From assembly GCF_031323975.1 (NCBI RefSeq), contig NZ_JAVIWS010000001.1:3162001-3226000 (forward strand): DNA of 64,000 nt, given 5' to 3'. A program made the position numbers and the translations under genes. The notes below the pieces were generated by a model. The model worked only from the letters and a program-made list of their open reading frames with translations, searched no databases and was not told the DNA's origin. The DNA is from Escherichia ruysiae. GTDB taxonomy: Bacteria > Pseudomonadota > Gammaproteobacteria > Enterobacterales > Enterobacteriaceae. Position 1 is the first letter of the stretch; each line of letters opens with the position of its first letter. Shown in pieces: positions 1 through 11,938 of this stretch.

Positions 1-62
1 TTTCATGTCTATACTTAGCGATGAACGGCAGAACTCGCCGCGAAACGTGACGGTGGCAACAG

Positions 63-335
63 ATGAATATCTATACATTTGATTTTGATGAGATTGAGAG
101 TCAGGAGGATTTTTATCGCGACTTTAGCCAAACCTTTGGCCTGGCGAAAGATAAGGTACGCGATCTCGACTCTCTATGGGATGTGTTAATGAATGATGTC
201 CTGCCGCTACCGCTGGAGATCGAATTCGTTCATCTGGGAGAGAAAATGCGTCGCCGTTTTGGCGCGTTAATATTGCTGTTTGATGAGGCAGAGGAAGAGC
301 TGGAAGGGCATTTGCGTTTTAATGTTCGTCATTAG
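63..335 (+). CDS. yhcO: Barstar-family protein YhcO
   Basis: A 90-residue acidic protein that matches E. coli YhcO over its whole length. The family is named after barstar, the small intracellular inhibitor that binds and blocks the ribonuclease barnase. No barnase-like toxin gene is visible nearby, so the partner of YhcO is unknown and an inhibitor role is only inferred from the fold. The C-terminal half is rich in glutamate ([11 protein letters not shown]). The ATG follows a weak GGCAACAG leader. The gene converges on yhcN, with a hairpin between them. In K-12 the aaeXAB efflux genes lie upstream, beyond the window edge. Confidence 0.9.
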   Translation: MNIYTFDFDEIESQEDFYRDFSQTFGLAKDKVRDLDSLWDVLMNDVLPLPLEIEFVHLGEKMRRRFGALILLFDEAEEELEGHLRFNVRH

Positions 336-337
336 CG

Positions 338-363
338 CAAAAAAAAGCCCCCGAACCGGGGGC
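338..363 (-). terminator. Intrinsic terminator of yhcN
   Basis: A 7-bp GC-rich stem (347-353 pairing with 357-363, loop AAC) is followed on the minus strand by a run of U from the A-tract at 339-346. It lies between the convergent genes yhcO and yhcN and has the U-tract only on the yhcN side. Confidence 0.8.
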
Positions 364-390
364 AATATCGTCGGACAAGACGATGAGGGT

Positions 391-654
391 TTATTTGTAC
401 AGTTCAGCCGTAGCGTGCCAGGTGTCACCGCTACGAGCTTCAGTAATCTGGTAGGCCGTTGCGCCTTTTTCTTCCGCTTTTTTATTCAACATTTCACGCA
501 TATCCATCGGCGAAGACGCCACCCCGCTGACGGACACTGTACCGATAGCTTCACGGTTTTGCGCTTGTGAAGCATTAATGGAATCGGCAGCGAAGGCACC
601 GAAAGAGAGAACAGAAAGTACGCTTAATACAGCAACAGTGGTTTTGATTTTCAT
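391..654 (-). CDS. yhcN: Periplasmic stress protein YhcN (YhcN/BhsA family)
   Basis: An 87-residue secreted protein with a clear signal peptide (charged MKIKTT start, hydrophobic core, cleavage near AFA-ADS). The rest is the small YhcN/BhsA/McbA fold (DUF1471), ending in WHATAELYK. Family members are induced by acid, peroxide or envelope stress in E. coli; the exact biochemical role is not known. The start at 654 is preferred over the in-frame ATG at 705 because it begins the signal peptide directly and has GAGGTAAAA just upstream. It is monocistronic, with its own terminator. Confidence 0.9.
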   Translation of the reverse strand: MKIKTTVAVLSVLSVLSFGAFAADSINASQAQNREAIGTVSVSGVASSPMDMREMLNKKAEEKGATAYQITEARSGDTWHATAELYK

Positions 655-1018
655 GATTTTTACCTCGACATAATCTTTTAGCTGGGCCTTTGTTTCGTGA
701 CCCATATCACAAAATCAAGTATACACTAATTATTTGGCTAATTAATACCACGCTAACTGTTTCTATTGGATTTAAAGTGTTAAAAATATTAATTTTTATA
801 ACAAAGTGGAATTAAAAACATAGGGCACCATTATAAATGTCATTAATTTCAATATGATATAGTTTTTTGCATAATGTGCGATTATTACCCTATGTATTCG
901 ATATGTGAATGTTTTGTCGCAGCAAAGCGCACTATTCGTTAATAGATGACAGGGGAAAGCAGGGGGATAAGAGGCGAATGCAGCATTTTTCCCGCCGCCA
1001 GAAGCGGCGGGGTAGAGA
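655..1018. other. yhcN upstream region and argR 3' region
   Basis: An AT-rich 364-bp stretch with no credible gene. Part of it must hold the yhcN promoter. Near the argR end is a strong GC hairpin (991-998 pairing with 1004-1011). Read from argR it is followed by A rather than U residues, so it is not a standard intrinsic terminator; it may instead protect the argR mRNA 3' end. No repeats seen. Confidence 0.5.
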
Positions 1019-2862
<1,844 letters not shown>

Positions 2863-2880
2863 TTGATTAGCGGATAATAA

Positions 2881-2907
2881 AAACCGGAGCACAGACTCCG
2901 GTTTTTT
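2881..2907 (+). terminator. mdh intrinsic terminator
   Basis: The stem ACCGGAG/CTCCGGT (2883-2889 with 2896-2902) is followed by six T residues. It is positioned 20 bp after the mdh stop and just before the convergent degS stop. Confidence 0.9.
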
Positions 2908-2923
2908 GTTTTGAGCGCACGAC

Positions 2924-3991
2924 TTAATTAGTCGCTGGATATTCCTGAATGGTGACCTGCAACGTTAGCTGCTTATCGTCACGCATCACTACAACTGGGA
3001 TCACTGAGCCAGGTCGGATTTCCGCAACCTGATCCATCGTCTCCAGTGCGGAGATGGCTGGTTTGTTATCCACAGAGATAATCAGATCGTTGACCTGGAT
3101 ACCCGCGTTAGCCGCCGGACCATCAGGTGACACTTCGTTAACCACAATCCCTTGCAGTTGATCGATGCCGCCGCCCTGCGCGTGCAAAGGTGCGATTTCT
3201 CGTCCACCAATGCCAATGTATCCACGGATCACGCGACCATCGCGGATCAGCTTATCCATAATTTTGGTTGCTAACTGGAAAGGAATCGCAAAGCCGATAC
3301 CTTCCGGCGTTTCGCCATCGTTACTCTTATCAAACGACAGCGTGTTGATACCCATCAGTTCTCCCAGCGAGTTCACCAGCGCGCCGCCGGAGTTACCGTG
3401 GTTAATGGAAGCATCGGTTTGCAGGAAGTTTTGCCGCCCGGTCGGGTTCAGGCCGATTCGACCTGTGGCACTGATAATGCCCTGGGTAATGGTCTGCCCA
3501 AGGTTATACGGGTTACCGATCGCCAGCACCACATCGCCAATGTGCGGTACGCGTCGTGAATTGATAGGAATAGTGGGTAAACCACCAGTGGCATTAATTT
3601 TAAGCACCGCCAGATCGGTTAGAGAGTCAGATCCCACCAGTAATGCTTCAAAAACACGACCATCCTGTAAGGCGACGATGATCTGATCGGCGTCGTTGAT
3701 CACGTGTTTATTGGTGATGATATAACCGCGTTGATCCATGATCACGCCAGATCCCAGTGTACGGATCTCAAGCTGGTTGTGTGAGGCGGTGTTCAAACCA
3801 CGGTTATAAACGTTGACTACCGCTGGCGCGGCGCGGCGAACCGCCAGATTATAGCTGGCAGGCGTCTCATCGGTACTGTCGAATTGCGGTGTGGAAAGCG
3901 GGTTAATGCTGCGCAGCGAAGGCATGGCAACCAGCAGAATAGCGCCGACAATTAATCCAATCGCAACGGAACGTAAGAGCTTCACAAACAT
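2924..3991 (-). CDS. degS: Inner-membrane serine endoprotease DegS
   Basis: 355 residues. DegS senses unfolded outer membrane proteins through its PDZ domain and makes the first cut in the anti-sigma factor RseA, starting the sigma E response. Residues 5-27 form one membrane anchor, placing the protease in the periplasm. The trypsin-like domain shows His96 (TNKHV), Asp126 (LTDLAV) and the serine in HGNSGGAL. One C-terminal PDZ domain follows (GIVVNEVSPDGPAANAG). It lies 89 bp downstream of degQ; degS is thought to have its own promoter. Confidence 0.98.
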   Translation of the reverse strand: MFVKLLRSVAIGLIVGAILLVAMPSLRSINPLSTPQFDSTDETPASYNLAVRRAAPAVVNVYNRGLNTASHNQLEIRTLGSGVIMDQRGYIITNKHVINDADQIIVALQDGRVFEALLVGSDSLTDLAVLKINATGGLPTIPINSRRVPHIGDVVLAIGNPYNLGQTITQGIISATGRIGLNPTGRQNFLQTDASINHGNSGGALVNSLGELMGINTLSFDKSNDGETPEGIGFAIPFQLATKIMDKLIRDGRVIRGYIGIGGREIAPLHAQGGGIDQLQGIVVNEVSPDGPAANAGIQVNDLIISVDNKPAISALETMDQVAEIRPGSVIPVVVMRDDKQLTLQVTIQEYPATN

Positions 3992-4080
3992 GATGGAGGC
4001 GTCATTAAAAAAGGGAACGGCAGCAGCATACCACGAGTTAACCGGACATCACACGTCAGCCTGATGCCCGGTTTACGACA

Positions 4081-5448
4081 TTAACGCATTAGCAGGTAAA
4101 TGCTCTCATTGCCACGTACGATCTGCAGGGCGATGATGGCCGGTTTTGTCGCCAGCACTTTGCGCATTTCAGCGATCGAATTCACCCGATCGCGGTTGAC
4201 GCCAATGATCACATCATCTTTTTGCAAGCCAGCCTGAGCGGCGGGGCTTCCTTTGACAACCTCATCGATCTTAATACCTTTGCCGCCATCTTTTAGCTGA
4301 CCGTCACTCAACGTCGCGCCTTCCAGCGCAGGTGTGATCATCTCGGCACTGGCTGACGATGAGGTGCTGGTATCGAGCGTCACTTCTACTTCCAGCGGTT
4401 TGCCGTTACGCAGCAGGCCGAGTTTCACTTTCGTGCCCGGCTCGGTGGTCGCGATACGGGAACGCAACTCAGCAAAGCTATTCAGCGGTTTGCCGTTGAG
4501 ACTGGTAATAATATCGCCTGCTTTCACGCCTGCTTTTGCCGAGCCAGAACCTGGCAGCACTTCGCTGACAAACGCGCCGCGCTGAACGTCTAAATTAAAT
4601 GCTTTGGCGATATCGGCACTCATTTCGGTGCCTTTAATGCCTAACAGGCCGCGTTTGATTTCACCAAAGTCGATAAGTTGCTGCGCCAGGGTACGCGCCA
4701 TATTACTCGGAATGGCAAAACCAATTCCTACGCTACCGCCGCCCGGGGCAAGGATTGCGGTGTTGATGCCAATTAATTCACCGTTAAGGTTTAACAGTGC
4801 ACCGCCGGAGTTACCACGGTTAATAGAGGCATCGGTCTGAATAAAGTTTTCCAGACCTTCGAGATTTAACCCGCTGCGGCCTAATGCGGAAACAATCCCG
4901 GAGGTGGCGGTTTGCCCAAGACCAAACGGGTTGCCGACCGCGACGGCAAAATCACCGACGCGCAGTTTATCGGAGTCGGCAATGGCAATTTGCGTTAATT
5001 TGCCGGGATTCTGAATTTGCAACAGGGCAATATCGCTCTGCTCATCACCGCCAATCAGCTTCGCATCAAACTCACGCCCGTCATTGAGCTGAATACTGAT
5101 TTTCTGTGCCTGATTAATGACGTGATTGTTGGTCAGCACATAACCTTTATTGGCATTGATTATGACGCCGGAACCTAAACCTTCGAAAGGTTGCGCAGGC
5201 TGATCCGGTAAATCATCACCAAAAAACTTTTTGAATTCTTCCGGAATTTTCTGCTCCTGGCTGGCGGTTCCTTCGACTCGAACACTGACCACTGCGGGAA
5301 GCACTTTTTCCAGCATCGGCGCCAGACTGGGCAGTGGCGCTTGACCGGCAACCTGGCCGGGAATCGATGCGATGGCCTGAAACGGCGCCGAGAGAGTTAA
5401 CCCGACACTTAACGCTAATGCACTCAACAGCTGGGTTTGCTTTTTCAT
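4081..5448 (-). CDS. degQ: Periplasmic serine protease/chaperone DegQ (HhoA)
   Basis: 455 residues, a DegP paralogue that degrades or refolds damaged periplasmic proteins as a large oligomer. The signal peptide ends near residue 27 (FQAIAS). Catalytic triad His109 (TNNHV), Asp139 (QSDIAL) and Ser214 (RGNSGGAL) were counted directly. Two PDZ domains follow (about residues 260-350 and 390-455), and the protein ends YLLMR. It lacks the long Q-linker of DegP, as expected for DegQ. Same-strand neighbour of degS. Confidence 0.98.
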   Translation of the reverse strand: MKKQTQLLSALALSVGLTLSAPFQAIASIPGQVAGQAPLPSLAPMLEKVLPAVVSVRVEGTASQEQKIPEEFKKFFGDDLPDQPAQPFEGLGSGVIINANKGYVLTNNHVINQAQKISIQLNDGREFDAKLIGGDEQSDIALLQIQNPGKLTQIAIADSDKLRVGDFAVAVGNPFGLGQTATSGIVSALGRSGLNLEGLENFIQTDASINRGNSGGALLNLNGELIGINTAILAPGGGSVGIGFAIPSNMARTLAQQLIDFGEIKRGLLGIKGTEMSADIAKAFNLDVQRGAFVSEVLPGSGSAKAGVKAGDIITSLNGKPLNSFAELRSRIATTEPGTKVKLGLLRNGKPLEVEVTLDTSTSSSASAEMITPALEGATLSDGQLKDGGKGIKIDEVVKGSPAAQAGLQKDDVIIGVNRDRVNSIAEMRKVLATKPAIIALQIVRGNESIYLLMR

Positions 5449-5603
5449 TATTCCTGCTCTCGTACCTGAATGATAAGAAAAAGAGATTCAAAACAGTTTG
5501 ATGTTATTGAATTTTCAGATGGTAAACAATGAGACACCAGATTAAATGATAGTCGGGGGAAGAAGAGAAGAGGAGGGCGCAATGGCTGCGCCCGCAAAAT
5601 AAA

Positions 5604-6002
5604 TTAGTCGCGCTTCGCGCCGGTACGTAACAGGCCGGATGCGCCTTCAGAATAGTCACGCGGCATCTGCACCGGAGCCTGATCGTTGCTGGCTTCAGAT
5701 TCTGCCAGACGATTGCGGAACGGGTTGGCTTCAGCAGACAGTTCCGGCAGCAGGCTGCTGGAGCTTTTCGCCATGTGTTGATACAGCTGGCGATAGTCGT
5801 GCGCCATAGTATCCAGTAATTCCGCGCTGCGGGCAAAGTGGTTAACCAGCTCTTCGCGATACTCGTCCAGTTCAGCTTTATTCTTTTCAAGTTCGTACTG
5901 CAACGCCTGTTGCTGGCGCAGTTTACGATTACCAAAACGCATGGCCACAGCACCAATAATGATGCCGACGACTAACCCAATTAGCGCATATTCCCAGGTC
6001 AT
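5604..6002 (-). CDS. zapG: Cell division/envelope protein ZapG (YhcB)
   Basis: 132 residues (DUF1043). One N-terminal transmembrane helix (EYALIGLVVGIIIGAVAM) is followed by a long coiled coil (about residues 30-90) in the cytoplasm and a polar tail. In E. coli YhcB is linked to divisome and cell envelope balance, and its loss causes shape and antibiotic-sensitivity defects; its molecular action is not settled. ATG codons occur at 6008 and 6002; 6002 gives the known E. coli product MTWEYAL and has CGGGAGATG just upstream. Divergent from zapE. Confidence 0.93.
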   Translation of the reverse strand: MTWEYALIGLVVGIIIGAVAMRFGNRKLRQQQALQYELEKNKAELDEYREELVNHFARSAELLDTMAHDYRQLYQHMAKSSSSLLPELSAEANPFRNRLAESEASNDQAPVQMPRDYSEGASGLLRTGAKRD

Positions 6003-6195
6003 GAACATCTCCCGTTGTCTTTTGTTTCCGTAGGGTGTTGGCTTCAGGCTCCATGCCTGCGGCTGATTATGCCACTATAACCGTTAATTCCACAGAAGTG
6101 GAATCCCGACTGCATATCGCGTAGTGTAGAACGGCCTTTTTTTCGTCAACCGTGAACAACGGCACACCGATTATTCAAGGAATAACAAGAACATC

Positions 6196-7323
6196 ATGCA
6201 AAGCGTTACCCCGACATCGCAATACCTGAAGGCGCTCAATGAAGGCAGCCATCAACCCGACGACGTACAAAAAGAGGCCGTCAGTCGGCTGGAGATTATC
6301 TACCAGGAATTAATCAACAGCACGCCGCCAGTCGCCAGGGCTAGCGGGTTAATGGCACGGGTCGGTAAGCTGTGGGGTAAGCGCGAAGATACAAGCAACG
6401 CGCCGGTGCGTGGCTTATATATGTGGGGCGGTGTAGGGCGCGGAAAAACCTGGTTGATGGATCTTTTCTATCAAAGCTTGCCGGGAGAGCGAAAACAGCG
6501 GCTGCATTTTCACCGTTTTATGCTGCGGGTGCATGAAGAATTAACCGCATTGCAAGGGCAGAGCGATCCGCTGGAAATTATTGCCGATCGCTTTAAAGCC
6601 GAAACTGACGTGCTCTGTTTTGACGAATTTTTTGTTTCTGATATTACCGACGCCATGCTGCTGGGTGGCCTGATGAAAGCATTGTTTGCTCGCGGCATAA
6701 CGCTGGTGGCGACGTCAAATATTCCACCGGATGAGCTTTATCGCAATGGCCTGCAACGTGCGCGTTTTCTTCCTGCAATTGATGCCATTAAACAGTATTG
6801 TGATGTTATGAACGTGGACGCCGGTGTTGATTATCGGCTGCGTACCCTTACTCAGGCGCATCTGTGGCTGTCGCCGCTTAATGATGAAACGCGTGAGCAG
6901 ATGGATAAGCTGTGGCTGGCGCTGGCAGGTGCAAAACGAGAACAAGCCCCTACGCTGGAAATCAATCATCGACCGCTGGCGACGATGGGCGTAGAAAACC
7001 AGACGCTGGCGGTGTCATTTACCACGCTGTGCGTTGATGCCCGCAGCCAGCATGACTATATTGCGCTCTCACGTCTGTTTCACACGGTGATGTTGTTTGA
7101 TGTGCCCGTCATGACGCGGTTGATGGAGAGTGAAGCGCGGCGTTTCATTGCGCTGGTGGATGAATTTTACGAGCGCCATGTCAAGCTGGTGGTGAGCGCG
7201 GAAGTACCTTTGTATGAGATTTATCAGGGCGAGCGGCTGAAGTTTGAGTTCCAGCGTTGCCTGTCACGTCTGCAAGAGATGCAAAGCGAAGAGTATTTGA
7301 AGCGCGAGCATTTGGCGGGTTAA
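6196..7323 (+). CDS. zapE: Cell division ATPase ZapE (YhcM)
   Basis: 375 residues, AFG1-like P-loop ATPase. In E. coli ZapE joins the Z-ring during constriction and affects FtsZ bundling in an ATP-dependent way. Walker A is GGVGRGKTW (about residue 78) and Walker B is LCFDEFFV. A sensor-like segment (LVATSNIPPDELY) and an arginine-rich C-terminal half follow. SD AAGGAATAAC lies before the ATG. It is divergent from zapG, which makes this pair a small division locus, and ends just before the rplM promoter. Confidence 0.96.
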   Translation: MQSVTPTSQYLKALNEGSHQPDDVQKEAVSRLEIIYQELINSTPPVARASGLMARVGKLWGKREDTSNAPVRGLYMWGGVGRGKTWLMDLFYQSLPGERKQRLHFHRFMLRVHEELTALQGQSDPLEIIADRFKAETDVLCFDEFFVSDITDAMLLGGLMKALFARGITLVATSNIPPDELYRNGLQRARFLPAIDAIKQYCDVMNVDAGVDYRLRTLTQAHLWLSPLNDETREQMDKLWLALAGAKREQAPTLEINHRPLATMGVENQTLAVSFTTLCVDARSQHDYIALSRLFHTVMLFDVPVMTRLMESEARRFIALVDEFYERHVKLVVSAEVPLYEIYQGERLKFEFQRCLSRLQEMQSEEYLKREHLAG

Positions 7324-7349
7324 AACCTGTCACAAATCACAAAAAGGGG

Positions 7350-7378
7350 TCGATCTTTGACCCCGACTTCTCTATAAT
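7350..7378 (+). promoter_or_regulatory. Probable rplM-rpsI promoter
   Basis: A perfect TATAAT at 7373-7378 is followed by GC-rich start-site sequence (CTTGCGACCCC), a discriminator common at stringently controlled ribosomal promoters. The -35 at about 7350-7355 is weak. The element overlaps a GGGGTC/GACCCC hairpin 3' of zapE. Inference from sequence only. Confidence 0.6.
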
Positions 7379-7454
7379 CTTGCGACCCCACGTTACAAGA
7401 AAGTTTTTTTCCCAAAACTTTTTGTGTGCTGGCATAGGCTATTCGAAGGGGTAG

Positions 7455-7970
<516 letters not shown>

Positions 7971-7982
7971 TCGGGATTATAG

Positions 7983-8378
<396 letters not shown>

Positions 8379-8415
8379 TTGCTTTCTGCTCCGGCAGAAT
8401 ACAATTTGCGAAAAA

Positions 8416-8439
8416 AACCCGCTTCGGCGGGTTTTTTTA
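8416..8439 (+). terminator. rplM-rpsI operon terminator
   Basis: The stem CCCGC-TTCG-GCGGG (8418-8431) has a stable UUCG tetraloop and is followed by seven T residues. It lies 37 bp after rpsI. Confidence 0.95.
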
Positions 8440-8772
8440 TGGCTAAAATCTGAATCAGCGTAAAAATGGAAAGGTGCTTTTTGCTACCGCCTGACAGGCA
8501 GGTAAAACAAAAACAACATCGCCGATAAGGGATTAAGTCAACCATTTCAGACTAAAGCGCATCTCTTTTTCCCCATTTCTGGTATCGACTTACCACAAAG
8601 GTCGCAAAATCTGGTAAACTATCATCCAATTTTCTGCCCAAATGTCGGGTATTGCTCATTTTTTGTTTGATTTTCGAACAAAGAGAGTCGTTCCTTACTG
8701 GGTAACATAACTTCTGACTGGCCACCTGGTGGCTGGTAGCAGTAAAAATTCTGACTATACCTGGAGGTTTTC
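8440..8772 (+). promoter_or_regulatory. sspA upstream region
   Basis: 333 bp between the rpsI terminator and sspA. No gene is supported. It must contain the sspAB promoter, which is starvation-responsive in E. coli; TAAACT/TATCAT at about 8615-8624 are possible -10 elements but I could not choose one. SD TGGAGG lies at 8762-8767. Confidence 0.45.
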
Positions 8773-9411
8773 ATGGCTGTCGCTGCCAACAAACGTTCGG
8801 TAATGACGCTGTTTTCCGGTCCTACTGACATCTATAGCCATCAGGTCCGCATTGTGCTGGCTGAGAAAGGTGTAAGTTTCGAGATCGAACACGTGGAAAA
8901 GGACAATCCGCCTCAGGATCTGATTGACCTCAACCCGAATCAGAGCGTTCCGACCCTGGTGGATCGTGAACTGACCCTGTGGGAATCTCGCATCATTATG
9001 GAATATCTGGATGAGCGTTTCCCGCATCCGCCACTGATGCCTGTTTACCCGGTAGCTCGCGGTGAAAGCCGTCTGTACATGCACCGTATCGAAAAAGACT
9101 GGTACACGCTGATGAACACCATCATCAACGGTTCAGCCTCTGAAGCCGATGCCGCACGTAAGCAACTGCGCGAAGAACTGCTGGCGATTGCGCCGGTCTT
9201 CGGTCAGAAGCCGTACTTCCTGAGCGATGAGTTCAGCCTGGTCGATTGCTACCTTGCTCCGCTGCTGTGGCGTCTGCCGCAACTGGGCATCGAGTTTAGC
9301 GGCCCGGGTGCGAAAGAGCTGAAAGGCTATATGACCCGCGTCTTTGAGCGTGACTCTTTCCTTGCTTCTTTAACTGAAGCAGAACGTGAAATGCGTCTGG
9401 GCCGGAGTTAA
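8773..9411 (+). CDS. sspA: Stringent starvation protein A
   Basis: 212 residues with a glutathione S-transferase fold but no transferase role in E. coli. SspA binds RNA polymerase with sigma 70 and acts as a transcription regulator in stationary phase and acid resistance, and is needed for P1 late gene expression. The N-terminal thioredoxin-like part (MTLFSGPTDIYSHQVRIVL) and helical C-terminal part (FSLVDCYLAPLLWRLPQ) are both intact. Overlaps no other gene; sspB starts 5 bp after its stop, which indicates an operon. Confidence 0.98.
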   Translation: MAVAANKRSVMTLFSGPTDIYSHQVRIVLAEKGVSFEIEHVEKDNPPQDLIDLNPNQSVPTLVDRELTLWESRIIMEYLDERFPHPPLMPVYPVARGESRLYMHRIEKDWYTLMNTIINGSASEADAARKQLREELLAIAPVFGQKPYFLSDEFSLVDCYLAPLLWRLPQLGIEFSGPGAKELKGYMTRVFERDSFLASLTEAEREMRLGRS

Positions 9412-9416
9412 TCTGT

Positions 9417-9914
9417 ATGGATTTGTCACAGCTAACACCACGTCGTCCCTATCTGCTGCGTGCATTCTATGAGTGGTTGCTGGATAACCAGCTCACGCCG
9501 CACCTGGTGGTGGATGTGACGCTCCCTGGCGTGCAGGTTCCTATGGAATATGCACGTGATGGGCAAATCGTACTCAACATTGCGCCGCGTGCGGTTGGCA
9601 ATCTGGAACTGGCGAATGATGAAGTGCGTTTTAACGCGCGCTTTGGTGGCATTCCGCGTCAGGTTTCAGTACCGCTGGCTGCCGTGCTGGCTATCTACGC
9701 CCGCGAAAATGGCGCAGGAACAATGTTCGAGCCTGAAGCTGCCTACGATGAAGATGCCAGTATCATGAATGATGATGAAGCGTCGGCAGATAATGAAACC
9801 GTTATGTCGGTTATTGATGGCGATAAGCCCGATCACGATGATGACCATCATCCTGACGATGAACCGCCACAGCCTCCACGCGGTGGACGCCCGGCATTGC
9901 GGGTTGTGAAATAA
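9417..9914 (+). CDS. sspB: ClpXP protease adaptor SspB
   Basis: 165 residues. SspB binds ssrA-tagged peptides and the RseA fragment and hands them to ClpXP. The N-terminal substrate-binding domain (about residues 1-115) is followed by an acidic, flexible linker and a C-terminal ClpX-binding tail that is intact here (RPALRVVK). The start ATG closely follows the sspA stop. Through delivery of cleaved RseA it links to DegS, also encoded in this window. Confidence 0.98.
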   Translation: MDLSQLTPRRPYLLRAFYEWLLDNQLTPHLVVDVTLPGVQVPMEYARDGQIVLNIAPRAVGNLELANDEVRFNARFGGIPRQVSVPLAAVLAIYARENGAGTMFEPEAAYDEDASIMNDDEASADNETVMSVIDGDKPDHDDDHHPDDEPPQPPRGGRPALRVVK

Positions 9915-9919
9915 ATGAT

Positions 9920-9943
9920 AAACAGGCCCATGTGGCCTGTTTT
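9920..9943 (+). terminator. sspAB terminator
   Basis: The stem AAACAGGCC/GGCCTGTTT (9920-9928 with 9934-9942) lies 6 bp after sspB. The T-tail is short (TTTT within the stem end), so termination strength is uncertain. Confidence 0.65.
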
Positions 9944-10031
9944 GCTATCTACCTTCTTTTCGCCTGATTTTAATACTGTGTTACGATAACTTCGCTATTA
10001 TCCGTCAACATATTTTCCCAGAAAGAGCTCT

Positions 10032-10814
10032 ATGAACGCATTTGATCCGCAAGCAGAAGATTCTCCGGCTACTATCGGTCGTAACTTGCGTCGTCGTCCA
10101 CTGGCGCGCAAAAAACTCTCCGAAATGGTGGAGGAAGAGCTGGAGCAGATGATCCGCCGTCGTGAATTTGGCGAAGGTGAGCAACTGCCATCTGAACGCG
10201 AACTTATGGCGTTCTTTAACGTTGGGCGTCCTTCGGTACGTGAAGCGTTGGCGGCGTTAAAGCGCAAAGGTCTGGTACAAATTAATAATGGTGAACGCGC
10301 TCGTGTCTCGCGTCCTTCTGCGGACACCATCATCGGCGAGCTTTCCGGCATGGCAAAAGATTTTCTTTCCCATCCTGGCGGGATAGCCCATTTCGAACAG
10401 TTACGTCTGTTCTTTGAGTCCAGCCTGGTGCGCTATGCGGCTGAACATGCCACCGATGAACAAATTGATTTGCTGGCCAAAGCACTGGAAATCAACAGTC
10501 AGTCGCTGGATAACAACGCCGCGTTTATTCGTTCAGATGTTGATTTCCACCGTGTGCTGGCAGAGATCCCTGGGAACCCGATCTTTATGGCGATCCACGT
10601 TGCTCTGCTCGACTGGCTGATCGCCGCCCGTCCGACAGTCGCCGATCAGGCGCTGCACGAGCATAACAACGTTAGTTATCAGCAGCATATTGCGATCGTT
10701 GATGCGATCCGTCGTCACGATCCCGATGAAGCCGATCGCGCATTGCAATCGCACCTCAACAGCGTTTCTGCCACCTGGCACGCCTTCGGTCAAACCACTA
10801 ACAAAAAAAAATAA
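10032..10814 (+). CDS. nanR: Sialic acid operon repressor NanR
   Basis: 260 residues, GntR/FadR-family repressor released by N-acetylneuraminate. The winged helix-turn-helix contains [30 protein letters not shown]; the C-terminal FCD ligand domain contains [15 protein letters not shown] and [11 protein letters not shown], which provide metal-binding histidines. As I recall, K-12 NanR starts three residues earlier (MGL-MNAF). Here the upstream codons are TCT and AGC, so the ATG at 10032 is the start. It precedes the nanATEKQ operon it controls, with GGTATA repeats in between. Confidence 0.97.
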   Translation: MNAFDPQAEDSPATIGRNLRRRPLARKKLSEMVEEELEQMIRRREFGEGEQLPSERELMAFFNVGRPSVREALAALKRKGLVQINNGERARVSRPSADTIIGELSGMAKDFLSHPGGIAHFEQLRLFFESSLVRYAAEHATDEQIDLLAKALEINSQSLDNNAAFIRSDVDFHRVLAEIPGNPIFMAIHVALLDWLIAARPTVADQALHEHNNVSYQQHIAIVDAIRRHDPDEADRALQSHLNSVSATWHAFGQTTNKKK

Positions 10815-10869
10815 TGCCACTTTAGTGAAGCAGATCGCATTATAAGCGTTCTGTATGATGTGTTGCTTA

Positions 10870-10900
10870 TTTGATCTGGTATAACAGGTATAAAGGTATA
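10870..10900 (+). promoter_or_regulatory. NanR operator of nanATEKQ, three GGTATA repeats
   Basis: GGTATA occurs at 10878-10883, 10887-10892 and 10895-10900. Three tandem GGTATA repeats are the known NanR binding site over the nanA promoter in E. coli. The core at 10870-10898 is identical, in reverse orientation, to 57595-57623 upstream of nanC. Confidence 0.95.
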
Positions 10901-10937
10901 TCGTTTTTAACAGGCAAGCATCACTTCAGAGGTATTT

Positions 10938-11831
10938 ATGGCAACAAATTTACGTGGCGTAATGGCCGCACTCCTGACTCCTTTTGACCAACAACAAGCA
11001 CTGGATAAAGCGAGTCTGCGCCGCCTGGTTCAGTTCAATATTCAGCAGGGCATCGACGGTTTATACGTAGGTGGTTCAACCGGCGAAGCCTTTGTGCAGA
11101 GCCTTTCCGAGCGTGAACAGGTACTGGAAATCGTCGCGGAAGAGGCGAAAGGCAAGATTAAATTAATCGCTCACGTAGGTTGCGTCAGCACTGCTGAAAG
11201 CCAACAACTTGCGGCATCCGCTAAACGTTATGGCTTTGATGCCGTCTCTGCCGTTACGCCGTTCTACTATCCTTTTAGCTTTGAAGAACACTGCGATCAC
11301 TATCGGGCAATCATTGATTCAGCGGATGGTTTGCCGATGGTGGTGTACAACATTCCGGCGTTAAGCGGCGTTAAACTGACCCTGGATCAGATCAACACTC
11401 TGGTTACGTTGCCGGGTGTCGGGGCGCTGAAACAGACCTCTGGCGATCTCTATCAGATGGAGCAGATCCGTCGTGAACATCCTGATCTGGTGCTCTACAA
11501 CGGTTACGACGAAATCTTTGCTTCCGGCCTGCTGGCGGGCGCTGATGGTGGTATCGGTAGTACCTACAACATCATGGGCTGGCGTTATCAGGGCATCGTT
11601 AAGGCGTTGAAAGAGGGCGATATTCAAACCGCGCAGAAACTGCAAACCGAGTGCAACAAAGTCATTGATTTGCTGATTAAAACAGGCGTATTCCGTGGCC
11701 TGAAAACAGTTCTTCACTATATGGATGTGGTGTCCGTTCCGCTGTGCCGCAAACCGTTTGGTCCGGTGGATGAAAAATATCTGCCAGAACTGAAGGCGCT
11801 GGCTCAGCAGTTGATGCAAGAGCGCGGGTGA
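10938..11831 (+). CDS. nanA: N-acetylneuraminate lyase
   Basis: 297 residues, TIM-barrel aldolase of the DapA family. It splits N-acetylneuraminate into N-acetylmannosamine and pyruvate, the first cytosolic step of sialic acid use. Schiff-base Lys165 (GALKQTSGD) and catalytic Tyr137 (VVYNIP) were counted directly, and the carboxylate-binding GGSTGE is at residues 46-51. SD CAGAGGT lies 8 bp before the ATG. First gene of the nanATEKQ operon. Confidence 0.99.
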
Positions 11832-11834
11832 GTT

Positions 11835-11869
11835 TTTCCCCTCACTCGCCCCTACCGGGTGAGGGGAAA
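11835..11869 (+). other. Intercistronic hairpin between nanA and nanT
   Basis: TTTCCCCTCAC (11835-11845) pairs with GTGAGGGGAAA (11859-11869), an 11-bp stem four bases after the nanA stop. There is no U-tract, so it is more likely an mRNA-stabilising or attenuating element that lowers downstream nanTEKQ levels than a full terminator. Confidence 0.6.
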
Positions 11870-11938
11870 TAAACGCATCTGTACCCTACAACTTTCATAC
11901 CAAAGCGTGTGGGCAACGCCCATCGCGGGAGACTCACA

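Noticed and set aside
4021..4075. Stem-like sequence between degQ and degS as a REP element
   Set aside because: GCCTGATGCC resembles one REP arm, but the second arm does not fit the consensus.
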